NCBI RefSeq assembly: GCF_044336245.1
Contig: NZ_CP172346.1
Location: 2,356,001-2,420,000, forward strand
Direction of reading: 5' to 3'
Length of the DNA stretch: 64,000 bases
Source: Schlesneria sphaerica
GTDB lineage: Bacteria; Planctomycetota; Planctomycetia; Planctomycetales; Planctomycetaceae
Part shown: positions 44,250 to 52,803 of the stretch, one piece after another
Layout: every line of letters begins with the position of its first letter
Position numbering within the stretch: the first letter of the stretch is position 1
Translations under genes and position numbers: made by a program
Notes under the pieces: model-generated
What the model saw: only the letters and a program-made list of their open reading frames with translations
The model's database searches: none
What the model was told of the DNA's origin: nothing

Positions 44250-45329
44250 ATGACCACAGAAGCTCCCGAAGTAAGCCCCTTGCCGGCCACGTCACGAGAG
44301 GGTGATGAGACAGCGACCGGCAAATGGTCTCAAGATACACGTATCAATCGTAACGAATTGAACCTGCCTGGCGCATCACCGGTCGTGGCGTCAGTCGTGG
44401 CGTTGATATTGCATCTTGTACTCCCCAATCAAACATCGCCATCGATTGCATGGATGGCAAACCTCCCACAGTGGCAGCACCCTTACCCCCTCCTGCTGAT
44501 AGTCATCCTTTTCGGGTCTTCGAGCGCGTGGCTTCTTCAGTTCGGCTTCCCCCCCCTTCAACCGCGTGTGCGTTACTACGCTCCTCTTGTCGCAGGGGCG
44601 GTAGCCATCCTGGGCGGCTGTGATTTGCTGACGGCCAAATGGCGTTCTCTGCCACACCCTTTTTTTCCCAGCCCGGATGAAGTACTCGGGTCGCTCATCG
44701 AAGATCGCAAGATCCTGCTAGAGAGCACCTGGCACTCGCTGCGACTGCTCGCGTGCGGCTATCTGGCCGGCGTCACTGCCGGCTTAGTAACAGGCGTTCT
44801 GATCGGGTGGTTCTCGATTGCGAGGTACTGGCTCACGCCCGTTCTGAAGACCATCGGACCGGTACCCGCGACGGCACTGGTCCCTCTCGTGATGACACTC
44901 TTCCCGGCCTCGTTGTCATTCTTCAGCGGCGCGGCTTTGATCGCATTTGCAGTCTGGTTTCCAATGACCATGCTGACTGCCGCAGGAATTTCTCATGTTC
45001 CGCTTTCATACCTGGATGTCGCTCGAACGATGGGTGCGAGCCGCCTTTATTTGATTTTCAACGTGGCGATTCCGGCTGCGTTGCCGAACATTTTTCTCGG
45101 ATTGTTTCAGGGCCTGGGTGCCTCATTCCTTACCCTGATCGTGGCGGAAACAGTAGGTGTCAAAGCCGGGCTCGGCTGGTATATCCAGTGGCAAAAAGGA
45201 TACGCGGAATACGGTAAGGTCTACGCTTCACTGCTGATTATGGCGATCTTTTTCTCAAGCCTCATGACACTTCTGTTCATGGCCCGCGACCACTTCCTGC
45301 GATGGCAAAAGGGGGTTGTCAAATGGTAA
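44250..45329 (+). CDS. ABC transporter permease, NitT/TauT type
   Basis: The 359-residue inner-membrane permease has an extended N-terminus of about 150 residues with extra helices, followed by the typical six-helix core (from about residue 150). The cytoplasmic EAA-loop that docks to the ATPase is DVARTMGASRLYLIFNVAIP. The ATPase gene overlaps its end. It is the membrane channel for the adjacent binding lipoprotein. The longer N-terminus is unusual for a SsuC/TauC-like permease (usually about 250-270 residues). Confidence 0.9.
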   Translation: MTTEAPEVSPLPATSREGDETATGKWSQDTRINRNELNLPGASPVVASVVALILHLVLPNQTSPSIAWMANLPQWQHPYPLLLIVILFGSSSAWLLQFGFPPLQPRVRYYAPLVAGAVAILGGCDLLTAKWRSLPHPFFPSPDEVLGSLIEDRKILLESTWHSLRLLACGYLAGVTAGLVTGVLIGWFSIARYWLTPVLKTIGPVPATALVPLVMTLFPASLSFFSGAALIAFAVWFPMTMLTAAGISHVPLSYLDVARTMGASRLYLIFNVAIPAALPNIFLGLFQGLGASFLTLIVAETVGVKAGLGWYIQWQKGYAEYGKVYASLLIMAIFFSSLMTLLFMARDHFLRWQKGVVKW

Positions 45330-46117
45330 CGATTCCGTCTCGACTCGCGTCGGAAAGAACAGGTGAGACACTCGAGATCCGGCAACTCCGTCGCACATTC
45401 GGCTCGGTCCAGGCCATCAGCGATATGAACCTTACGGTGAATCCGGGTGAGATCGTCGCGCTTCTTGGCCCCAGCGGTTGTGGCAAGTCAACCGTGCTTC
45501 GCCTGATCGCCGGTCTCGACCAGGCGACGTCCGGTGGGGTCTGGGTGGGTTCCGAGCGAGTCACTGGTCCGAGTGCCCAACGAGGTTTGATTTTTCAAAG
45601 TCACTGCTTGTTTCCCTGGCTGACAGTTCGCCGAAATATTGAAGCGGGCCTCATCGCCTGCGGTGGACGCAAGAAACATCCGACGGCTGCTGCAGACTAC
45701 ATGGAGCTCATGGGCCTGACTGAGTTTGCGGACTGTTATCCATCACAGATCTCGGGTGGAATGGCCCAACGCGTTGCTCTGGCCCGCGCACTCATCAGTC
45801 ATCCGGATTTCCTATTGCTTGATGAACCGCTCGGCGCCCTGGATCAATTCACTCGGATTCGGATGCAGGACGAAATCCTGCGCGTGTGGGAGAAGAGCGA
45901 CACGACGATGGTTCTGGTCACACATGACATTGATGAAGCAATCTACCTCTGCGATCGCATCGCGATCATGACGCACCGCCCCGGTCGTCTGGAAGCAGTC
46001 ATCCCCGTCCCGTTCCCTCGTCCTCGCAGACGAACGGACCCAGAGTTTATGAATCTCCGGGCAGAAATCCTTGAGATGCTGCATCTGGCGGGGAATCAGA
46101 TTTCGGCGTCCGGTTAA
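45323..46117 (+). CDS. ABC transporter ATP-binding protein, NitT/TauT type
   Basis: The 264-residue ATPase has Walker A GPSGCGKST (residues 49-57), a Q-loop (LIFQSH), the signature ISGGMAQRVALARAL, Walker B FLLLDEPLGALD and the switch histidine in VTHDIDEA. The ATG at 45323 overlaps the permease stop by 7 bp and has a GGGGG stretch upstream; an earlier ATG at 45302 is possible. It powers the adjacent permease. Confidence 0.93.
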   Translation: MVTIPSRLASERTGETLEIRQLRRTFGSVQAISDMNLTVNPGEIVALLGPSGCGKSTVLRLIAGLDQATSGGVWVGSERVTGPSAQRGLIFQSHCLFPWLTVRRNIEAGLIACGGRKKHPTAAADYMELMGLTEFADCYPSQISGGMAQRVALARALISHPDFLLLDEPLGALDQFTRIRMQDEILRVWEKSDTTMVLVTHDIDEAIYLCDRIAIMTHRPGRLEAVIPVPFPRPRRRTDPEFMNLRAEILEMLHLAGNQISASG

Positions 46118-46450
46118 CGACGGAGTGTTTCTTCCCAACCGATACCTCTCTGAATTAACGTGGATTACAGATCACCAAAATAAAATTCGACGTCAGCCGA
46201 ATCGAGTATTGAAACGCGTCAGCCACGTTTTCCAGATAGGATCTCCGTCGGTGAAGGCTATTCACGTAATACATCGCATGTGTCGATTTTGACTCTCTTC
46301 TTGCATTTCGCTCCGAGACCGATCTTCATGCACAATGGACCACGGTTTGACCGCGCGAGAACAGTCGGTCTTTCGCGATTGGTTTTCACCCACCTGACAA
46401 AGGGGAACTCAAATGTTCTCCAGACTGCCTGCGGGTGGAGCCGGGCAGGA
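46118..46450. other. Intergenic region, nothing recognised
   Basis: This gap of about 330 bp follows the ABC ATPase gene. An open frame extends back to 46280 in the frame of the next gene, but it has no ribosome-binding site or signal sequence. No hairpin or known site is seen. Confidence 0.4.
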
Positions 46451-48250
46451 ATGCGTGTCTCCCTTTTCGACTGGCCTTGGATTGCGGTTGCCGTGACTCT
46501 TTTCGCTGGCTGTGGTTCGCCCAGTTCCAATGGCCCTGCACAGAGCCCTGAACTCACGATCTCAAGTCCGTCCATCCCCAAGCCCTCTCCGCGTGAATTG
46601 GACTATGCCGGATCGGCGACCTGCGCGACGTGTCACCGCGAGATCGCGGATCAGTTCGCGCAACATCCCATGGGAAGGTCCAGCGGAAGTCTTTCGACCG
46701 TTCCCGAAATCGAGGCCTATGGTGAAACCGCGAAGTTTATCACGGCCGATGACAAGCAGTATCGTGTTGAAAAGGACGCGACGGGCATCGTCCATCATGA
46801 AGAACTGATTGATCGTGACGAAGAAACCCTCTATGACTTCGCGGTTGCGATGGAACTCGCAATCGGCTCTGGTCGACATGGCCGCTCGTATGCCTATCGC
46901 CGAGGTGACCGTTACTTCATGTCGCCCATCAGTTGGTACACAGCCAAAAGTCGCTGGGATCTGTCACCGGGTTACTTACCCGGAATGCACCAGCGATTTG
47001 ACCGGCTGCTGACAGAACGGTGTCTCGCCTGTCACATCGGACAGATGAACATCGAGGCGTCGCCTGACTCATGGAACCGAGAGGCGCCGATTGTAGAGCA
47101 TGCCATCAGTTGTGAACGGTGCCATGGCCCCGGCGCGTCTCATGTCGCACACCATCAGCAACCTGACAACTTCAAGGGAGAGGATCGAATCGTCAATCCC
47201 GGCGATCTTGACCCCGAGCGACGTGATGCCGTCTGCCACCAATGTCACTTTCACGCAGCAAGAACATCTCTGCGCTACGGACGACGTGCTTCCGACTTCC
47301 GTCCCGGTGATCGATTGAGTGATATCTACGTCATATTATCGAGTCCTCCCGGAGAACGTACTGCTGTTTCACAATCCGAACAGATGCTGACGAGCACCTG
47401 CTATCAAAAAAGTCATGGCAAGATGGGGTGCATCTCCTGTCATAATCCACATGCACTGCCCAGTGGCAATCCTTCGACTGCGTTCGACCAGAAATGTGCC
47501 GCCTGTCACTCCGAGAACCAGCCGCAATGTTCAGAGGCGGTCGCCGAGCGAATTGGCAAAAGCTGCGTCGGCTGTCATATGCCCCGGTTTGATGCATCAG
47601 ACATCCCCCATACCGCATTTACAGATCATCGCATCTTAAGACGCCCCCAGGAAAAGCTTGATCAAGAGTCGCCAGATCGTCTCGCTGAAGTTCTGATGTC
47701 AGGCGTCCCGGAATGGGAGATTCGTCGGGCCGAGGCTATGTCTGTGCGAACAGATCGAAAACAGGTGCGAAAACCGGCAGAACTTGAACGAGCGATTGCG
47801 ACACTGCAAGAGCTGACAGACATGCTTCCCGAAGATCCAGAGATCTGGGAAAGCCTGGCCTGGTTTCATAGTCGTCTAGGGAAGTGGTCCGATGTCGAGA
47901 AATTCGCGACGCGGGCTTTAGAACTCGCACCCGGTCGAGTCGACGCGCGAGAGCTTCTCACGGGGGCCCTTTCCGCTCGCTCCGCATGGAACGAGGTCGA
48001 CCGCGAAGTTGAGATCCTCCTGCAAAAAGATAAAAGGAAGGGCCTTTATTACAAACTGCGGGCCGAGGCCGCGTGGCATCAAGGGGACCTGGAACGGGGC
48101 TTGGAACTGGCGGAAGAATCGCTGCAATGTGAGCCCACCCAGATGGAGTTGCGTCGCCGCCTCTCGGTCGCGTACGAGCAACTCGGGAACCAAGACAACG
48201 CGGAAAGGCACCGCAAAATCTTGACTGCCATCTCCCGATTTCTGAAGTAA
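46451..48250 (+). CDS. Seven-CXXCH multihaem cytochrome c lipoprotein with TPR C-terminus
   Basis: The 599-residue protein begins with a lipoprotein signal (lipobox FAGC, C21). The first 370 residues contain seven CXXCH haem sites: CATCH (C58), CLACH, CERCH, CHQCH, CISCH, CAACH and CVGCH, in a cytochrome c554-like arrangement with extra histidines (HGPGASHVAHH) as axial ligands. The C-terminal 200 residues are tetratricopeptide repeats. It is an envelope electron carrier with a protein-interaction arm. The ATG at 46451 has GTGGAG at suitable distance and exposes the lipobox; the start at 46280 would not. It lies 333 bp after the ABC operon on the same strand. Confidence 0.85.
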   Translation: MRVSLFDWPWIAVAVTLFAGCGSPSSNGPAQSPELTISSPSIPKPSPRELDYAGSATCATCHREIADQFAQHPMGRSSGSLSTVPEIEAYGETAKFITADDKQYRVEKDATGIVHHEELIDRDEETLYDFAVAMELAIGSGRHGRSYAYRRGDRYFMSPISWYTAKSRWDLSPGYLPGMHQRFDRLLTERCLACHIGQMNIEASPDSWNREAPIVEHAISCERCHGPGASHVAHHQQPDNFKGEDRIVNPGDLDPERRDAVCHQCHFHAARTSLRYGRRASDFRPGDRLSDIYVILSSPPGERTAVSQSEQMLTSTCYQKSHGKMGCISCHNPHALPSGNPSTAFDQKCAACHSENQPQCSEAVAERIGKSCVGCHMPRFDASDIPHTAFTDHRILRRPQEKLDQESPDRLAEVLMSGVPEWEIRRAEAMSVRTDRKQVRKPAELERAIATLQELTDMLPEDPEIWESLAWFHSRLGKWSDVEKFATRALELAPGRVDARELLTGALSARSAWNEVDREVEILLQKDKRKGLYYKLRAEAAWHQGDLERGLELAEESLQCEPTQMELRRRLSVAYEQLGNQDNAERHRKILTAISRFLK

Positions 48251-48293
48251 TGCAGATGATCCGATGAGACTCGTACAAGTGGGTCGCCTGAGA

Positions 48294-49583
48294 CTACTCA
48301 AGAGACCCGAGTCGTTTTGTCAGTGCGTCGGCAATCAGCGAGTCCCCTGCGTCACGCGCAAAACGACCGATTTCCTTGAGAAGAGGCACCGGCGAATCGC
48401 GCACGTTTCGCAGCTCGCGAATTCGAGGCCGAAGTTCATGGGCACGGTCGACCAGCTTTTCGAGTCGCGTGACCTCGTCCGTCAGTCCTCGAATTCGCAG
48501 AATTTCAGCAAGACGGTGCATCGTCAGCCAATCGAGTGGATGAATCGAAAGGGCTTTCCGATATGCACTTTCAGCCTCTGGATACTCTTTCCGCGTAAAG
48601 TGGACCCATCCCTTGAATCGCCAGAATCGCGGGTCCGCTTCTGTGTCGGGTTGAGTTTGCGCCAGGAGCTTAATCACTTGGTCGACATTCCCCTTGGCAA
48701 GTTCCTGGTCAGCCAGATAAGCCAGCAGGTTCGCATTGTGGGGAAAGCGTTCCAGCAACTGGCGGGCGGCATGTTCCTTAATTGTCAGCGTCGAAATACC
48801 AGCATCCGCGACCGCATTCGATTCCGTTGTCCGCTGATCCGGTGTCCCGAGAGAGCTCAGCATGTCGTCGGCAACGCTTTCTGGCGACGCCACATAACTG
48901 TGCGCGGCGTCGTCCCCGTGCAGCATTTGCGCGACCGAAAGAATCTCGTCGTCGGGATATGAGTTCAACCAAAGTCCGTTCAGCGACACCCCTTCACCCA
49001 GCCTGAGTGTGTCAATGAGAAAGTAATATACGAATGCATCCCGGGGTTCACGCCCCACCTGAATCGCCGATTTCACTTGCTCCCGTAACTTTGTACGCTG
49101 CAGCGTGACCGCGTAGAACTGGATCAGCAGTTCGTGGGCACCACCCACCAACGGCTCGTGCGACAGGATCTCGCGACAAGCATCCTCACCATCGAACGGG
49201 CGATTGGCGGGTCCGAACAGAATCTTTGCTCGCCCCAGTTGAGCCGGCAGGTACTCCGGGCTGTGCTGCGGCACACGCGCCAGATACTCGGCCGCTTCAA
49301 CGTATCGTTCCTGATGCTGGACGGCATCTGCCAGGTAGACCCATGGTTCCGCCGACGATGGATCATACCAGCTCCAGCGACGCGAGATTCCTTCCAAGTC
49401 ATTCCAGCGATGTTCCTCCTGTGCCACACGACAGGACTCGGTAAAGCGGTGAATCGACCACTCCCAGCCACCCCACACCCCCAGTGCAACAAGAGGCAGG
49501 ATGCCAGCAAGCCACAGCCAGCGATGTCGTTGGCTTTTTCGAGGTGAATTGGCGGTTGATTGCTGCGAGGACATGAGATTCAT
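48294..49583 (-). CDS. Membrane-anchored TPR protein (paralogue of the next gene)
   Basis: The 429-residue protein has an N-terminal membrane helix (about 21-43) and tetratricopeptide repeats throughout, including RFWRFKGWVHFTRKEYPEA and YRKALSIHPLDWLTMHRLAE. The same segments occur in the neighbouring TPR protein at 49638 (FWRARGWLF... ALKLHPIDW), so the two are tandem paralogues. The most likely role is a scaffold facing the periplasm. It is the last gene of the minus-strand operon and converges on the multihaem cytochrome gene. Confidence 0.75.
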   Translation of the reverse strand: MNLMSSQQSTANSPRKSQRHRWLWLAGILPLVALGVWGGWEWSIHRFTESCRVAQEEHRWNDLEGISRRWSWYDPSSAEPWVYLADAVQHQERYVEAAEYLARVPQHSPEYLPAQLGRAKILFGPANRPFDGEDACREILSHEPLVGGAHELLIQFYAVTLQRTKLREQVKSAIQVGREPRDAFVYYFLIDTLRLGEGVSLNGLWLNSYPDDEILSVAQMLHGDDAAHSYVASPESVADDMLSSLGTPDQRTTESNAVADAGISTLTIKEHAARQLLERFPHNANLLAYLADQELAKGNVDQVIKLLAQTQPDTEADPRFWRFKGWVHFTRKEYPEAESAYRKALSIHPLDWLTMHRLAEILRIRGLTDEVTRLEKLVDRAHELRPRIRELRNVRDSPVPLLKEIGRFARDAGDSLIADALTKRLGSLE

Positions 49584-49637
49584 TTACGGCAAGAGTGGGA
49601 AAATGTTCTGTCCCTCTGGTGCAAACACACATTGGTT

Positions 49638-50963
49638 TCAGGGAAATTCCCGCTTGAGTGTCTGAAGTTGTTGCGACGCGGCCTGACGACGACGATTGGG
49701 AACGACGCTTGGGGACGCACGACCTGTCTTCGATGTGCTCAACAAAACCTCCAATCGCTGTGCCACAAGTTCGTCCCCGCATTTCCCCGCAAACACCCGC
49801 AGCCGGTCAAACAGTTCGTGCGGTATATGTTGTACGTCGGAAGCAGCCAGGAATTCTGATTCCAACTCCTTCCCTTCCGCAGCAAGTTGATACTCCTGGT
49901 CAGCGACATCGAGCCGACGATTTCGCCTGTTCAGGTCAGCCAGATAATAGCGTGTTCGCCAGTCAATCGGATGCAACTTCAAGGCCTCGTCAAACGCCCG
50001 CTGTGCTTCGACGAAGTCACCCGCTTTCAGGAAAAGCCAGCCTCGAGCTCGCCAGAAGCGGTAGTCACCATCCGCCACCGCAGTTGCGCGCGACAACAGT
50101 TCGGCACACATGACTGTCCGGCCGTTACTCACGGCCTGCCCAAGATCGTACGCCAGCACATGGTGATTCTCTGGAAACATCTCCCGAAGCTGTTGCAGGT
50201 AGCTTGCCCGAAGTGCCTGCGAGTGCCGCAGCTTCGTTGCTTCTGCTTCATCCATCGGAGGAACACCACCATCCAGGTTTCGTGCCGAATTCAGTGCGTA
50301 CGCAACCATCATCGGCTCGTCCCGATCTCCTCGCATCCAACCCTTGATCCGCTCCAAGGCATTGCTGAGTTTCAGCCCATCCGCCAGAAAGGCATAAGCA
50401 TAAAATTCCGGTAGATCCGCCTCGTTTTCCGCTGAATCACGGACCACCGCGAGCAGTTCAACGGGTTGCACCATGACTGCATAGAAGAAAATGATTCGAC
50501 GCCGAACTTCTGTTTCTTTTGGGTCCAGCGTCAACACTTTCTGCAGGGTGCTCAAACCGGTGAGAGGATCTTTCAGCGGTCCCATTTGTGCACTGGCGAG
50601 CATACTTAACCAGGGGACATCTCCCTTCGTCTCAGCAGGGTGATCCTTCAAAAACTCGAAAACCGAATTGGGTTGACGCAATTCGCGACTGGCAGTGGCC
50701 CCCGCTTGCATGGCATCTCGACGATTTGGTTCCAGCCGCCGCCACTCCTGCGCCGCCACAAGCAACTTGGACCAGTTCCGCTCCGACTCCCATTTCTGGC
50801 AGGCACTTCGCGCAGCTTCGACCTGAGAAAAATACATCCAGGTCACGCCCCCCCAAAGTAATGCACCCATCCCCGCCAGCAATAGCACAGCGCCCGCAAA
50901 TTTCTTCACATGCTGCGCGAAACGCGGTCGAGAGTCCCGAATGGGTGTTGCGTCAGGGGGCAC
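49638..50963 (-). CDS. Membrane-anchored TPR protein (second copy)
   Basis: The 441-residue protein has a membrane helix at about residues 20-42 and TPRs covering the rest, with RFWRARGWLFLKAGDFVEA and FDEALKLHPIDWRTRYYLAD matching its downstream paralogue. The open frame extends up to 51095, overlapping the CRTAC1 gene by over 140 bp. I place the start at the GTG at 50963, which overlaps that gene's stop region by 11 bp. This start is not certain because its ribosome-binding site is weak. Scaffold function is inferred. Confidence 0.65.
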   Translation of the reverse strand: MPPDATPIRDSRPRFAQHVKKFAGAVLLLAGMGALLWGGVTWMYFSQVEAARSACQKWESERNWSKLLVAAQEWRRLEPNRRDAMQAGATASRELRQPNSVFEFLKDHPAETKGDVPWLSMLASAQMGPLKDPLTGLSTLQKVLTLDPKETEVRRRIIFFYAVMVQPVELLAVVRDSAENEADLPEFYAYAFLADGLKLSNALERIKGWMRGDRDEPMMVAYALNSARNLDGGVPPMDEAEATKLRHSQALRASYLQQLREMFPENHHVLAYDLGQAVSNGRTVMCAELLSRATAVADGDYRFWRARGWLFLKAGDFVEAQRAFDEALKLHPIDWRTRYYLADLNRRNRRLDVADQEYQLAAEGKELESEFLAASDVQHIPHELFDRLRVFAGKCGDELVAQRLEVLLSTSKTGRASPSVVPNRRRQAASQQLQTLKREFP

Positions 50964-52803
50964 GATTTTCGAAAGTCCTGATGGATGAACCGGAATCGCT
51001 GTCGAGTGGTTCGAGTACCGTGATTCGCTGTGGCGTAGCGACGTTGTGTAATGCCTGAGTGATCCCGCTGGGCCACACCAACTCAACATCAACACTCGCT
51101 ATGGAGGGATCGAGGCCGAATGTGATCGTCAACTCCTGCGACGAACAGTAGCTTCCGCCCCCGAATATTTCGGCGATATACTGCTGGCCACCCGCATGGA
51201 TCGTCGCGCGCGTGCCGAACGCCTGGCGATTACTGATTCGGCCGATGCAGTCGATCTGAAGAACTCGCGCCCCCTCGGATTCATTGTGCAGGATCAGCGA
51301 AGGGGTGTTATGAGTGACACAAACAACATCAATCTTCCCGTCACGGTCATAGTCACCGACTGCAACGCCACGTCCGACGAGCGACTTCTGGAATATGGGC
51401 CCGGCCGTCTTCCCCACGTCGTCCCACGAGCGACCGTTAAAGGAAAACAACTGAAGAGGCTGAGCATATCCCGAACCTTCCGTTCGGCGGTCATTGATAT
51501 GGCCATTGGCGACGAAGACTTCCAGCCAACCGTCACCATTGAAATCGTGCATCGTCGTTCCAAAGCCGAGCATGGGCATCGTGGGGGCCACCAGGCCGAC
51601 GAGTGCTGTACGGTCTGAGAAACCCGCTGGACCGTCGTTCGCGTACAGCGTATTCCATTCTGCGGAAAAGTGGGTCACGTAAAGATCGAGGTAGCCATTT
51701 CGATCATAATCCGCACAGGCGATTCCCATATTCGCCTGGGGAACTCCTTCTGAACTCAAGGCACAGCCAAGCACCGTCGCCAGATTGACGAAGTCATTGC
51801 CTTCCGTACCCACAAACTGAAAATTGGAACTCGTATCATTGGCGACGAAAATTTCGGGCCAGCGGTCATTGTTTAAATCGGCGATCAGGACTCCCAACGC
51901 ACGATTATTTTCTCCGTAAAGCCCCAGTTCCTGAGCGGCAGCACGGAACGTTCCGTCGCCCAGGTTCAGGTAGAATTCATCGGGCTCTGGATCGACTTGC
52001 TGAGGATGACAGATCGAGGGACGGCCTTCCTTGTCCATACACGGACGAGGATTGTTGACATCGTATTGACAGTACCGGCAGACATATAAGTCGAGGTCGC
52101 CATCCCGATCAATGTCGCTCCACGCGGCAGAAGTACTCCAGAGTGTTTCATGGATTTGAGATTCACGTGTCACCTCGTGAAACGTTCCGTCGCCCCTGTT
52201 ATGGAATAACCGACTCTCGCCAAAATTTGTAATAAACAAATCGGCGAAGCCATCGTTGTCATAGTCACCCACGCAGACACCTTGGCCGTAGGCTCGATCA
52301 TCGATCCCGGCGTTCGTGGTGACATTCTCAAAGTCAGTGCCATCTCGATTGCGAAACAGTTCGTCTCGGGGTTGATCAGGTCCAGCGGGTCGCCATGGCT
52401 CGCCCCCCTGCCCGAAAAACAAGTCCGGCCAGCCATCGCGATCATAGTCGAGCCAGCCCACACCTCCCCCAGTTGCCTCCATCATCAATTGTTCACCGCG
52501 AGCACCGTTCTGGTAGACGAAGTTGACTCCTAACGACTCAGCCCGGTCGATGAATCGAATCGCCGGCCGTGACGAGTCCGCCAGATGTGCAGAACTCTCT
52601 GACACTGATTTCGTACTGGCAAACTCGGCGAAAACCGACTTTCGTTCCGATGTCGCCAGGGCCGGTGGTACGTCATCTTTCGATTCAGAAGGCCCCTTAC
52701 CCTGGACCAGTTCCGCGACGTCAGCGCGACATCCGGCAAGGAAAGCGGCCCCGGTGCAAACCAGGGTAAGAATCCGTTGTTTGAGAGATTCAGGAAGGCT
52801 CAC
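50953..52803 (-). CDS. CRTAC1 lipoprotein with four-cysteine loop
   Basis: The 616-residue protein has a lipoprotein signal (lipobox LAGC, C25), FG-GAP propeller repeats with calcium loops (DYDRDGWPD, DYDNDGFAD, DIDRDGDLD, DLNNDRWPE), and a C-terminal ASPIC/UnbV domain (GTRATIHAGGQQY, VELVWPSGITQ). A loop in the propeller holds four cysteines at 242, 245, 255 and 265 (C-x2-C-x9-C-x9-C), identical in spacing to those in the next gene. It overlaps the upstream CRTAC1 gene by 4 bp, and the TPR gene overlaps its end. Function is unknown; an outer-face binding protein is likely. Confidence 0.9.
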   Translation of the reverse strand: MSLPESLKQRILTLVCTGAAFLAGCRADVAELVQGKGPSESKDDVPPALATSERKSVFAEFASTKSVSESSAHLADSSRPAIRFIDRAESLGVNFVYQNGARGEQLMMEATGGGVGWLDYDRDGWPDLFFGQGGEPWRPAGPDQPRDELFRNRDGTDFENVTTNAGIDDRAYGQGVCVGDYDNDGFADLFITNFGESRLFHNRGDGTFHEVTRESQIHETLWSTSAAWSDIDRDGDLDLYVCRYCQYDVNNPRPCMDKEGRPSICHPQQVDPEPDEFYLNLGDGTFRAAAQELGLYGENNRALGVLIADLNNDRWPEIFVANDTSSNFQFVGTEGNDFVNLATVLGCALSSEGVPQANMGIACADYDRNGYLDLYVTHFSAEWNTLYANDGPAGFSDRTALVGLVAPTMPMLGFGTTMHDFNGDGWLEVFVANGHINDRRTEGSGYAQPLQLFSFNGRSWDDVGKTAGPIFQKSLVGRGVAVGDYDRDGKIDVVCVTHNTPSLILHNESEGARVLQIDCIGRISNRQAFGTRATIHAGGQQYIAEIFGGGSYCSSQELTITFGLDPSIASVDVELVWPSGITQALHNVATPQRITVLEPLDSDSGSSIRTFENRAP

